From: Candidatus Howiella intestinavium
GTDB lineage: Bacteria; Bacillota; Clostridia; Oscillospirales; Acutalibacteraceae
Assembly: GCA_904420585.1 (NCBI GenBank)
Contig: CAJFVX010000018.1
Location: 16,934 to 80,933 of the forward strand
DNA length: 64,000 bases
Direction: 5' to 3'
Both the position numbers and the translations under genes were made by a program. Shown piece by piece: positions 18,201 through 26,340 of the stretch (the stretch's first letter is position 1; the number at the start of each line of letters is the position of its first letter). Under the pieces are notes generated by a model, which saw only the letters and a list, made by a program, of their open reading frames with translations, was not told the DNA's origin and did no database searches.

Positions 18201-20656
18201 TCGCTTAATACAAATAGTAAGTTGATATTTTGCGCAATAGAGTTTGTTAGATGGCTCATTTGGATGTTATTGTTTCCACCGCTTAAGACTAGATGATCTC
18301 CTTCTCGTATATATAACTCCGGATTGAGGATTTTTGCATACTGCAGTTTGCCTGTATCAATACCATTTCCTAGATCTCTTCCCCTGATACGCACCGTGCG
18401 GTCATAGAAGTCCGCGCTGGGAAACATCTCCACCGGATCCTCTGCCGTGCCGTTCACAATGAATTCCCCGTTCACCTGGATGTAGGCATCGGGTTCCTCG
18501 GTATAGGGGTCATCGGAAGCAGAGCCCCAGAACTGGATCTGGGTTCCCGGCTCCACAGTCACGGTTACCCCCTCGGGGATGAGCAGGGTGTTTTCGATAA
18601 TCCAGTAATTGTCTTTGGTCAGGGTCATATCCTCGGTGACCCGGCCTTTCAGCACCTTGCCCCGTTGGACATAGAAGTCGATGGTGTAATCGAAGCCGTA
18701 GATCTCCTGGTCGTTTCCATCGAAGCCGTTGCGGGCCGAAACATGGATATTGATGGGGATATGGGCGTCGTTGATGGTGTCCTCCTTGATTTTAAAGCGG
18801 ATGGGGTTGTCGGTGCCTTCCAGATAATCCCCGTCGTATCGGAAAGCATTGTCCCGCTCGTTAAAGGTGCCGATATCCTCCATCTGGATGGTGTCGGTGA
18901 TGAACTCCACATTGGGGTTCTCGGCGCCGCTTCCCGCCTTGGCGTCGGCCGTAACGGTGATATCGGTGGCCAGTCCCCACTGGTTGCGGAGCACCAGTCC
19001 CAGGTCGATGGTCTCCCCGGCGTCCACAATGCCGTCGTCATCATTGTTTCCGGCGATGTCCGTCCCGTCAAAGAGATAGGTGCTCTTGAGGGTCAAATCG
19101 GGTTTGGGAAGGTTATTTAAGCTGTTCTGGATATTCAGGGCGGCGTAGGTATGGCTTGTGCCAGCGCTGTCCTCATAGACAACATCCTCCTCTGTGGCGC
19201 TGGCCAGCTGGCCCATGATGAACCGGGAGGAATACAGGCTCTTGTCAAAATATTTTGTCCGCAGCAGGGCGGCCGCAGCCGAAACCGTGGGGGCGGCCAT
19301 GGAAGTGCCGCTCCACGAGGCATACTGCCCGCCGGGCAGGGTGGAGAAAATCTCCACACCGGGGGCCGTCAAATCATACTGCGCATCCGAGGCGTAACTC
19401 CAGTTGGAAAAGGAGGCAAGCTGCCCGTCCTTATCAGAGGCCATGACGCCCAGCACATAGGAATAGCCGGCGGGATAGGTGCTGGCCGACTGTGTGAAGG
19501 CATCCGACGCACCGGAGGTGGGGATGCCGTCGTTGCCCGCAGAGGCCACCAGCACGCAGGAACCGAAGGCGTCCTGCAGGGCCTCCTCCACTAAGAAGGA
19601 ATGGCCGTAGCCGCCGAAGGACATGTTGATAACGTCGGCCCCGTTGGCCACGGCGTACCGGATGGCTTCGGCAATATCCGTGTCGGCAAAGGTGCCGGTG
19701 GCCTGGCCGGCCTTAATGGCCATGATTTTGGCGCCGTAGGCCACGCCTGCGCCGCCCTGCCGGTTGCCGGCGGCCATGGCGATGATGCCGGCCACATGGG
19801 TGCCGTGGCCGTGGTCGTCCATGGGGTCGCCGGTGTGGTCGCGGGTGCCGCCCACGGTGGTGGCTCCGTAGATATCGTCCACATAGCCGTTGCCGTCGTC
19901 ATCCACGCCGGGGGTGCCGCCAAACTCCTTGGCGTTGACCCACATGCTGCTCTGCAGGTCGGGATGGGTGTAATCCACGCCGGTGTCGATGACGGCCACC
20001 ACCGTCTCCATGCCGGGGGTCAGGCCGTCGGATGCGAAATCCTGCCAGATATCCGGCACATGGAGCTGGTTTAAGTACCACTGGCGGTCAAAGTCCGGGT
20101 CGGTGGTGGCGTCGGGCACGCCGACAGCCGTGGTGTGATAGACATAGTCGGGCTGGGCGTCCACAATGCCCTCGGTTTCGGCCAGGGCGTCCACCGTCTC
20201 CCACACGTCCCCCTCCAGGGGCGCTTCATAGGTCACCTCATAGGTGGTGGAGAAAAGGCCCTTGTCCACCTCCCGCCGGTTCAGTTCCTCGGCCGCGTCC
20301 ACCTGGATGCCAAGGCTCTCCAGTTCCCCCGCGTCGGTTTCGGGCCGGGGGGTGGAACGGAACAGGCCGGTGGATTCGGTCTGCTTATAGATAATGGTGT
20401 CCTCCGCGTACTCGGCCTGCTCCCGGTAGGCCTCGGTAGTCTCTTCATCCTCCAGCTGGGAGAAGGGGCTGTAGGCGTGCTTTTCCTCCGAAGGAATGGC
20501 GAAGTTGCGGCGGTCCGCATCCGCCACAAGGGAAATGTCCCCGCTGTCCGCCAAAGCGGCGTCTTCCGCCGATACCATCACTGCCGCGTTGCCCTGTACC
20601 AGCATGGCGGCGGCCAGCAGCAGTCCCAGCCACCGTCTGCCACGCTTTTTCAACAT
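15266..20656 (-). CDS. Secreted subtilisin-like protease with FnIII, cohesin-like and dockerin-like modules
   Basis: A 1796-residue S8 family protein. A signal peptide (1-30) and propeptide precede the catalytic domain (about 215-480). The triad is D224 in VIDTGVDYTHPDL, H284 in HGHGTHVAG and S452 in GTSMAAP. Then follow beta-rich regions including a parallel-repeat segment (about 690-1070), a fibronectin type III domain (about 1230-1320), an IPT/TIG-like domain and a cohesin-like domain (about 1480-1620). The end holds a carboxypeptidase-regulatory-like fold and a dockerin-like segment with one clear calcium loop (DVNGDGAITSMD). Residues about 760-1066 are coded by clearly AT-richer DNA. It probably processes or displays cell-surface complex components; the substrate is unknown. 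Confidence 0.85.
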   Translation of the reverse strand: MLKKRGRRWLGLLLAAAMLVQGNAAVMVSAEDAALADSGDISLVADADRRNFAIPSEEKHAYSPFSQLEDEETTEAYREQAEYAEDTIIYKQTESTGLFRSTPRPETDAGELESLGIQVDAAEELNRREVDKGLFSTTYEVTYEAPLEGDVWETVDALAETEGIVDAQPDYVYHTTAVGVPDATTDPDFDRQWYLNQLHVPDIWQDFASDGLTPGMETVVAVIDTGVDYTHPDLQSSMWVNAKEFGGTPGVDDDGNGYVDDIYGATTVGGTRDHTGDPMDDHGHGTHVAGIIAMAAGNRQGGAGVAYGAKIMAIKAGQATGTFADTDIAEAIRYAVANGADVINMSFGGYGHSFLVEEALQDAFGSCVLVASAGNDGIPTSGASDAFTQSASTYPAGYSYVLGVMASDKDGQLASFSNWSYASDAQYDLTAPGVEIFSTLPGGQYASWSGTSMAAPTVSAAAALLRTKYFDKSLYSSRFIMGQLASATEEDVVYEDSAGTSHTYAALNIQNSLNNLPKPDLTLKSTYLFDGTDIAGNNDDDGIVDAGETIDLGLVLRNQWGLATDITVTADAKAGSGAENPNVEFITDTIQMEDIGTFNERDNAFRYDGDYLEGTDNPIRFKIKEDTINDAHIPINIHVSARNGFDGNDQEIYGFDYTIDFYVQRGKVLKGRVTEDMTLTKDNYWIIENTLLIPEGVTVTVEPGTQIQFWGSASDDPYTEEPDAYIQVNGEFIVNGTAEDPVEMFPSADFYDRTVRIRGRDLGNGIDTGKLQYAKILNPELYIREGDHLVLSGGNNNIQMSHLTNSIAQNINLLFVLSEGMPIPFGAKNVLFDTTSVFYEYDISHVQNCVFINNSGENANIGRLLVPGGYTYDTFPSPIYTAEGKKYVAVNLESIFLDTSTPEMFWNSLNGIAGIRGGTLACFNSEAEWQAMQDFGMQLLNYGYEQLTIGLQADPQTGKLSWVDGTADYFPELENEYDIYGSYGYYMLSNPDYPLGTMEFPHASILLEYPESTPDEVIATPYTAAELQEFIATRFDNNAILNRLLDPNTGNWTKWTSRGGSGSFILAANNYWGTEDERLIQAQIVDFDDYADQADIIHTPWLTLESPALADIYPFVTKAYVTDMEGTPLDNVGFQQVQIHVEFNRDMDTDIQPTVSYGPAEPYTDYVVNGDWVDARHWVGTTSIKPTIDAGTEYIRVKGGAAADDNWLVTGTDYGRFAFTISNTGVQAMNLQAEGGENRVRLSWTQTDYDTLAGYNVYRADTAEGPFTKINTRLVPGTIREFIDTDVEAGEDYFYYFTVVGTDMSESSPSNTVEATPIDNIKPTLEHTRVIRGKYGEALSFSATATDNVGVEYVKVYYRAAGAEDWSTLNLTAGEDNRYFGVIPAGEVSRDGMEYYIEVSDGTSVARDGSSQAPIGIAIDATAVIYSVSPSYVDTAEAAEGVTAILTGVNFTEDMELTVGGKPVEYTFDSDKQLTFTVPADSIGRVDVVLSRDGQTAATLTNAITYEDKASEVQVIGGSVKARESVRLPITVSAAGDLFGVELRLKLNRDLFSEVAFEKAEEASNAMADYNVDSAGNVIVTLASATALPKDTPIGYLVLTAKDLSGTTTTPIQLTAASLNDVAAASLVDGSVTVEPNFTVGGRITYYKDGSPMAGVTVRLSNGMSTVTDEDGRYTFTGVTTGNIVVTPAFSGGVNDAVTAYDTSLVLQAIVGKLELTEEQRQAADVNGDGAITSMDAVYILQKSVGMIDGNYPGSGAEWAFTPANRSVSLTGDNTDLDFTAFLLGDVNGDWTAAVS

Positions 20657-20748
20657 GTTTGAAACACCCTTTCTGTCATTGTAAAATATCTATGTAAATC
20701 CCGCTTTTCGCCCCAAGGGGCGGGACGGGAAATTGCTTTTTTGTCAGG

Positions 20749-21609
20749 TTATGAATGCCTGCGTTTTTTCAAGAAATACACCAGGGCGCAGACGGCCGCC
20801 GCCAGCAGGAGGGCGCCCAGGCCCACAAAGACAACGACGGGAAGGGAAGAAGACGCCGCAGCCGGCGCATCCGCCGAAGAGGAGGGGGCGGGGGAGGCGG
20901 CCTGCCCGTCCTGTCCGGCGGAGGACTGGCCAGATGAGGCCCCGCCGCCGGTCGAAGAAGCCGTCCCGGAGGCAGCCGGCAGGGAGGCGGCGGCAACGCC
21001 GCCGGCGGAACCGGCCGGGGCGGCCGCCTGCCCGCCCGAGGGGGAGGAGGACGGGGAGGCGCCGGAAGGGGCAGGCGTCCCCTGGCCCGAGGCGGAGCCG
21101 CCGGCCGAAACCGTCTGCCCGTCCGAAACCGGGGCTTCTCCGGCTGAAACGGCTGAAACGCCGCCGTCCCGCAGGGCGGGAGTTATATTCTGCCCGCCGG
21201 CTGAAAAGAAAAGGACATTCTGAAGGCCCAGGGCGGCGGATTGGCCGGGCTGCAGGGCCTCCTTTACCTGAAAGCGCAGGGTGAACAGGACGCCGTCGCC
21301 CTGCACGTCCATCATGCCGGCGTAGGCCGCCTTGACGCAGCTTTGCTCCCCGGTTACCCCCTGGAGATTGTAAACGGGCGCGCCGCCCAGCCCCCCTTCC
21401 AGCTCCAGAGACAGAAGAAGGGCCGGGTCATACACAATATCCATCTGATACCCGGCAAAGCCTGGATTCCCCTCCAGCCTGACCGGGATTTCCACAATCT
21501 CTCCCATGCCGGCCGTCCCGGAATCCACCGACAGGGTGGGGCCGGTTTCAGCCCCGGCCATGGATGCCAGCAATATAAGGCATATGAAAAAAATCCAGCA
21601 GCGTTTCAT
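20749..21609 (-). CDS. Membrane-anchored single-cohesin protein (anchoring scaffoldin-like)
   Basis: A 286-residue protein with a signal peptide (1-20) and a cohesin-like domain (about 24-150). Hallmarks are GEIVEIPVRLEGNPGFAGYQMDIVYDP and GVLFTLRFQV. A Ser/Ala/Pro/Gly-rich spacer of about 100 residues follows, then a C-terminal membrane helix (about 258-279) and a basic tail KKRRHS. This matches a cell-surface anchor that presents one cohesin outward. It is the first gene of the three-gene cluster, and the subtilase starts 92 bases downstream. A GAGGATGG box precedes the ATG. The cohesin call rests on pattern, not a profile search. Confidence 0.8.
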   Translation of the reverse strand: MKRCWIFFICLILLASMAGAETGPTLSVDSGTAGMGEIVEIPVRLEGNPGFAGYQMDIVYDPALLLSLELEGGLGGAPVYNLQGVTGEQSCVKAAYAGMMDVQGDGVLFTLRFQVKEALQPGQSAALGLQNVLFFSAGGQNITPALRDGGVSAVSAGEAPVSDGQTVSAGGSASGQGTPAPSGASPSSSPSGGQAAAPAGSAGGVAAASLPAASGTASSTGGGASSGQSSAGQDGQAASPAPSSSADAPAAASSSLPVVVFVGLGALLLAAAVCALVYFLKKRRHS

Positions 21610-21671
21610 TTACCCATCCTCGCTTTTGCCCCTGCTTTTTCTAATCCGCACAGTTTTGTTCATTGATTTCT

Positions 21672-21699
21672 TTGTAAATTATAACACAGATTGTATAAT
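21672..21699 (+). promoter_or_regulatory. Likely promoter for the corrinoid activator gene
   Basis: TTGTAA (21672-21677) and TATAAT (21694-21699) with a 16-base spacer, about 170 bases before the activator start. The AT-rich 261-base gap between the divergent genes also carries a TATAAT on the minus strand (21683-21678) that could serve the cohesin gene, but its -35 is poor. Confidence 0.55.
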
Positions 21700-21870
21700 A
21701 TTTCCATACCAATTGGCATATAAACCGAAAATATTCAAAAGATACAGGCGGATTGCCATTAAAAATTGCGTCCGATAAAAAATCCCAAATTTACAAAATT
21801 TATTCTAGAAAAGCCGGGAGGGATGATTTATGATAATTTTGACGCTTTGTAAAGGGAAGGCAGATGAGGA

Positions 21871-24096
21871 ATGGAGCAGATAATTTGCCGGACGGGGATG
21901 CCTGTCCATCCGGATAAGGCGCAGGCCTTTTCTCTGATTCAGTGTACGCCGGACAGCCCTGTTTACGAAGAGATGGAAGAAGAGTATGAACAACTTGCCG
22001 GCCGGGCAAAAGAGATGGCGCAGCCGGTTATCCTTATGTGCTTTTCCAAGATGGAAAAGAAAATTGCCTCCCTTAAGTATCCGGAAGGGACGCCTGTGCT
22101 TTATGTAATTACCAGCGTGGGGCGGAAGCTGACCGAAAGCAGCACCGGCTTTTTCCGGGAAGGGGACTATGTGAAAGGCCTGCTGATGGACGCCATCGCG
22201 GATACCTGCCTGTTTTCTTTGGAAGAACATGTAAAGGGAATTTTGCGGGAGGAATGCCGAAAGAGAGGCTTTGGAATCTCGGCCTGCCTGGAGGCCCCTT
22301 CGGATATCTCTATGGATGCGCAGGAGGTGGCCTGCCGTCTGACAAGGGCCGGGGAAAAGGCGGGGATTTGCGTCACCTCGGGGAAAATGCTGGACCCGGT
22401 AAAATCCAACTGCCATTTATACATACTGACGTCGGATCAGGCCATGTGGAAGACCGACCATGACTGCCGCCGGTGCGAGAGAAGAGACTGCATGTTCCGA
22501 AACGTGCAGCCGGTGCGGCTTACCATACAAAAAGAAGGACAAGAGCCAACGGAGGCGGCGTGCCGGGACGGGGAAAGCCTTTTGGAATCCATGCTGCGGG
22601 CCGGTGTGTTCGTCCAGTCGCCCTGCGGGGGCACGGGAAGATGCGGGAAATGTAAAGTCCGCGTGCTGAAGGGGGACGTAAAGGCGGAAGGGGAACAAGC
22701 CTTTCTGTCAGAGGAAGAGATGCGGCAAGGCATCCATCTGGCCTGCAAAACCTTCCCCCTGGAGGAATGTGTTATCAGCCTGGACGCCAAAGAGGGCTAT
22801 GAAGCGGTGGCGGAATATGCCGTGACGGGGGAGGATAAGGCAAATTCCGCCCCCTTTGCCGCCGGGGATACGGAAGAATCCGGCCGGGGCTTGGGCATTG
22901 CCATAGATATAGGGACGACAACGATAGCGCTGCAGCTGGTGGAAAGGGGCAGGGGAGAAAGCCTGTATTCCTGCACCGTGCAGAACCATCAAAGCGCCTA
23001 CGGAGCCGATGTGATATCCAGGATACAGGCGGCCAACGCGGGAAAGGGAGACGAGCTGCGCCGGGCGGTGGTAAAGGATCTGCAGGAAGGCATCCGGATG
23101 CTCCTGGCCGGCGGGAAAAGGCAAAAGGAGCATATACGGGAGATGGTGATAGCGGGGAATACCACTATGGTCCATCTGCTTATGGGATATTCCTGCGAAA
23201 CGCTGGGCACAGCCCCCTTTACGGCGGTTACGCTGGACGGGATTGGGATGGATGCGGGAGAGATTGTAGAGGACGAGGGCTTCAGGGGCTGCGCCGCAAA
23301 GATCTTTCCGGGCATCTCCGTTTATGTGGGAGGGGATATTGTATCCGGCCTGCTTTGCTGCGGTTTTGAAAAAAGGGTAAAGCCCAGCTTGTTTATTGAT
23401 TTGGGGACCAACGGAGAGGTGGCCATCGGGAACCAGGAGCGGATTTTAGCCGCCTCCACGGCGGCCGGCCCCGCCTTTGAAGGGGGAAATATCTCCTGCG
23501 GGATGGGGAGCGTGCCGGGGGCCATCTGCCATGTGCGTTTAAAGGATAAGAGGATAGATGAGCTGAAAACCATAGGGGATGAAAACCCCTGCGGCCTTTG
23601 CGGGACGGGGGTCATTGAAATGACAGCCGAGCTTTTGCGGGAGGGGCTGCTGGACGAGACCGGGCTTTTGGATGAGGATTTCTTTGAAAAAGGCTTTTGC
23701 GTTTCAGAAGGGCCCCGGGGTGCTATCACATTTACGCAGAAGGACGTCCGGGAGGTACAGCTTGCTAAGGCGGCCATCCGCGCCGGGGTGGAAACCCTGA
23801 TGGAGGCATATGGGGCGGGGCCGGAGGATTTGGAGCATGTGTATGTAGCCGGCGGGTTCGGCTATCGGATGGACTTGGAAAAGGCTGTTTTTATCGGCCT
23901 GCTGCCGGAGGCTTTAAAGGATAAGGTAAAGGCGGTGGGGAACAGCTCCCTGGGAGGAGCGGCCCGGTGCCTGAGGGAAAAAGACGGGCTGAAAACGGCT
24001 GAAAATATCCGCAGGGTGTCCGCAGAGGTTTCTCTGGCGGAAAGCCGTAAATTCCAGCAAGCGTATGTAGAATCCATGATGCTGCAAGAGAGCTGA
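21871..24096 (+). CDS. Corrinoid activation protein: MetH-activation-like, 2Fe-2S and ASKHA domains
   Basis: A 741-residue protein of the RACo type, which reductively reactivates oxidised corrinoid proteins using ATP. Residues 1-210 resemble the activation domain of B12-dependent methionine synthase and end in a C199-x2-C202-x4-C207 cluster. A plant-type [2Fe-2S] ferredoxin domain follows (C252, C258, C261, C292). Residues about 345-741 form a DUF4445/ASKHA ATPase domain (GIAIDIGTTTIALQL, IDLGTNGE, YVAGGFG). Its place at the head of the UroD and corrinoid genes supports the role. The ATG at 21871 follows AGATGAGG closely. Confidence 0.88.
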   Translation: MEQIICRTGMPVHPDKAQAFSLIQCTPDSPVYEEMEEEYEQLAGRAKEMAQPVILMCFSKMEKKIASLKYPEGTPVLYVITSVGRKLTESSTGFFREGDYVKGLLMDAIADTCLFSLEEHVKGILREECRKRGFGISACLEAPSDISMDAQEVACRLTRAGEKAGICVTSGKMLDPVKSNCHLYILTSDQAMWKTDHDCRRCERRDCMFRNVQPVRLTIQKEGQEPTEAACRDGESLLESMLRAGVFVQSPCGGTGRCGKCKVRVLKGDVKAEGEQAFLSEEEMRQGIHLACKTFPLEECVISLDAKEGYEAVAEYAVTGEDKANSAPFAAGDTEESGRGLGIAIDIGTTTIALQLVERGRGESLYSCTVQNHQSAYGADVISRIQAANAGKGDELRRAVVKDLQEGIRMLLAGGKRQKEHIREMVIAGNTTMVHLLMGYSCETLGTAPFTAVTLDGIGMDAGEIVEDEGFRGCAAKIFPGISVYVGGDIVSGLLCCGFEKRVKPSLFIDLGTNGEVAIGNQERILAASTAAGPAFEGGNISCGMGSVPGAICHVRLKDKRIDELKTIGDENPCGLCGTGVIEMTAELLREGLLDETGLLDEDFFEKGFCVSEGPRGAITFTQKDVREVQLAKAAIRAGVETLMEAYGAGPEDLEHVYVAGGFGYRMDLEKAVFIGLLPEALKDKVKAVGNSSLGGAARCLREKDGLKTAENIRRVSAEVSLAESRKFQQAYVESMMLQES

Positions 24097-24176
24097 GGAG
24101 AAAAGGAAAAAAGTTTGTGTCCGTGCGGCGCCCGCAAGCTTTTGACGAATCAAAGCCGCGCAGAAATGAGGTAGCC

Positions 24177-25184
24177 ATGACCAACAGAGAACGTATGCAA
24201 GCCGTACTGAATGGAGAGAAGCCGGACCGGCTGCCGGCGGTGGAATGGGCCACATGGTGGGACCTGACCACGCATGCGTGGGAGAAGCAGGGCGCGCCGA
24301 AAAATGACCGGCTGGACGTTTTACAGGAGTTTTATGGACTGGACGGCCTGCGCCAGATTTGGATTTCACCCCGGGCGGCAGACTGCCCCGCGCCCGCGCA
24401 CAACGGGGCAGGGCTTATGGAGGACGAGGAGGGATATGAGGCCTTAAAGCCGTATTTATATCCGGAGGCCTCTATTGATGCAGCGGTGCAGACGGCGCTT
24501 GCCTGGAAGGAAGGCCACGAGCGGGGAGACTACGCCCAGTGGCTGACGCTGGAGGGATTTTTCTGGTTCCCCAGGACCCTGTTTGGAATTGAAAACCATC
24601 TGTATTCCTTTTATGATTACCCGGAGCTGCTGCACCAAATCAACCAGGATGTGACCGAGTACCATCTGCGGTGCCTGGAACGGCTGCTGCCCGTATACCG
24701 GCCGGAGTTTATGACCTTTGCGGAGGACATGTCCTATAACCTGGGGCCCATGCTCTCCAAGGAAAGCTTCGACGAATTTATGCTCCCCTATTACAAAAAG
24801 GTGATTCCTCTGCTGAAAGAATACGGCGTAAAAGTGCTCATCGATACGGACGGCAATGTGGAGCCGTTGATTCCCTGGTTTATGGAGGCGGGAATCGAAG
24901 GCGTGCTTCCTCTGGAAAGACAGGCGGGTGTGGATGTCAATCGAATCCGCCAAACGTATCCGGAATGGATCATGATTGGGGGATATAATAAGCTGATCAT
25001 GCATCTGGGCGAGGAGGCCATGCGGGAGGAGTTCCAACGCATTTTCCCGGCCATGCAAAGCGGCCGCTATATTCCCAGTGTGGATCATCAGACGCCGCCG
25101 GATGTGACGGTAGAACAGTACAAAGTCTATGTAAGGCTTCTGAAGGAGTACGGAGAAAAAGCGGCAGAAGAATGGCTTGGGTAA
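24177..25184 (+). CDS. UroD-family corrinoid methyltransferase, candidate MT1
   Basis: A 335-residue protein of the uroporphyrinogen decarboxylase fold used by many methyltransferases. It begins TNRERMQAVLNGEKPDR, the standard opening of this family, and ends with IPSVDHQTPPDV. It lacks the H-x-C and late Cys zinc ligands of the MtaA/MtbA group, so I favour a substrate-side methyltransferase or demethylase. A GTG 20 codons upstream is in frame, but the ATG at 24177 with GAGGTAG six bases before it is better. It lies 81 bases after the activator gene and probably shares its transcript. The methyl donor is unknown. Confidence 0.8.
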   Translation: MTNRERMQAVLNGEKPDRLPAVEWATWWDLTTHAWEKQGAPKNDRLDVLQEFYGLDGLRQIWISPRAADCPAPAHNGAGLMEDEEGYEALKPYLYPEASIDAAVQTALAWKEGHERGDYAQWLTLEGFFWFPRTLFGIENHLYSFYDYPELLHQINQDVTEYHLRCLERLLPVYRPEFMTFAEDMSYNLGPMLSKESFDEFMLPYYKKVIPLLKEYGVKVLIDTDGNVEPLIPWFMEAGIEGVLPLERQAGVDVNRIRQTYPEWIMIGGYNKLIMHLGEEAMREEFQRIFPAMQSGRYIPSVDHQTPPDVTVEQYKVYVRLLKEYGEKAAEEWLG

Positions 25185-25210
25185 AAAGGTCTGCCGGGCA
25201 GAAAAAAACG

Positions 25211-25236
25211 GGGCTTTCGGAATCATCCGAAAGCCC
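25211..25236. terminator. Bidirectional terminator between two UroD-family genes
   Basis: An 11-base-pair stem (GGGCTTTCGGA, loop ATCA, and its complement), flanked by a run of A at 25202-25208 that becomes a T tract on the minus strand. It separates convergent genes. Confidence 0.85.
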
Positions 25237-25244
25237 TGTAAGCT

Positions 25245-26249
25245 TTACTGATAAAATTGGCGGACAGCCGCAAGAAAGGCCTCGATATTCTCCAGGGGAG
25301 AGGCGGGAGGGATGTCGCAGCCGCTGGATGGGACAAAATTTTTAAAGGAAGCACATTCTTCCAGCATTGCCAAAGTTTCCCGGCGCACGGTCTCAGGGGA
25401 GCCGCTGCGGATAATCCCTGCCGGATCCAGGTTCCCAAGCACCATGCTGGAAGAAGGGATGCCTTCCAGCGCGTCCTTAAGGCGAATCGCGTTGCCAAAG
25501 CTGTAGGCTTTGGCGCCGATGCTTTTTATCTGTTGCAAAAGAGGCGTGACATTCCCGCAGTTATGATAGATCACTAGGAAAAAATCGTCCTGGACGGAAT
25601 CGATGAGCTCCTTGACATAGGGGTTAGAAAACTCTTCCATCAGCGAAGGGGAGAGGAGGCCGGCGGCCGGCTCGGCCACCACCATGCCGTTGGCGCCCGC
25701 TTCCTTCAGCTTCCCGGCATAGTCGGTCAGAAAATCCGTGCCCTTGCGCAAAACAGTCTCTACCATTTCCGGCTCTTCATAACAGGCGATCATGATGTCG
25801 GTCATGCCGATGAGACGGCCGGCCAGGGAATAGGGGCCGATGATCCCGGCGAATACCGGCCGGTCGGCAATGCGGGAGACGGCTGTTTTGATAGCCTCGA
25901 TGCACTGGCCGGTCCTGCCCGCGCCGGCCGCCGGAACGGCCAGGGCTTCAGCCTCCTGGGCGCTGGTGACCAAAGGCTCATGGATAGTAGGGACTTCATC
26001 ATCCGAGTAGCGCACGCTGCAGCCGAAAGCTTCCGCTTCCACCGAAAGGTCCATCAAACTTACCGAAATCCCGGTATCAAAACGGTCGGCAACCGCCTGC
26101 ATGCAGGCGGCCATTTTGTTGCTGTCTGTCACCAAATCCCGCACGGTATCCTTTGTGATTTGAATGCCGGGAAAGGAAAGAATGGGCATAGCTTTTTTGT
26201 GCGGATTTGCAAGAATCGCATCCATCCATTGGGCCATGTTTCGCTTCAA
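25245..26249 (-). CDS. MtaA/CmuA-type zinc methyltransferase (UroD fold)
   Basis: A protein of about 334 residues. It has the conserved MtaA/MtbA/CmuA zinc ligands, H-N-C in VIYHNCGNV and a late Cys in SSGCDIPPASP, so it most likely moves a methyl group between a corrinoid protein and a thiol or pterin acceptor. The frame is open to 26411, but the GGAGGTG box lies six bases before a TTG at 26249, which gives MKRNMAQWMD. The nearest ATG (26237) is too far from that box and the one at 26270 lies before it. The PocR/AraC gene is 91 bases upstream in the same direction. Confidence 0.8.
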   Translation of the reverse strand: MKRNMAQWMDAILANPHKKAMPILSFPGIQITKDTVRDLVTDSNKMAACMQAVADRFDTGISVSLMDLSVEAEAFGCSVRYSDDEVPTIHEPLVTSAQEAEALAVPAAGAGRTGQCIEAIKTAVSRIADRPVFAGIIGPYSLAGRLIGMTDIMIACYEEPEMVETVLRKGTDFLTDYAGKLKEAGANGMVVAEPAAGLLSPSLMEEFSNPYVKELIDSVQDDFFLVIYHNCGNVTPLLQQIKSIGAKAYSFGNAIRLKDALEGIPSSSMVLGNLDPAGIIRSGSPETVRRETLAMLEECASFKNFVPSSGCDIPPASPLENIEAFLAAVRQFYQ

Positions 26250-26340
26250 TGAAAACACCTCCGATAGCATATAACCAGTATATCGGAATGCAGAAAAAAT
26301 TCTGGAGAAATCTATTGAAAAAAAGGAAACATTTTGGGGG

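Noticed and set aside
21610..21870. Cobalamin riboswitch upstream of the corrinoid activator
   Set aside because: I looked for the conserved B12-box and stems in this gap and in 27592-27733 and did not see them.
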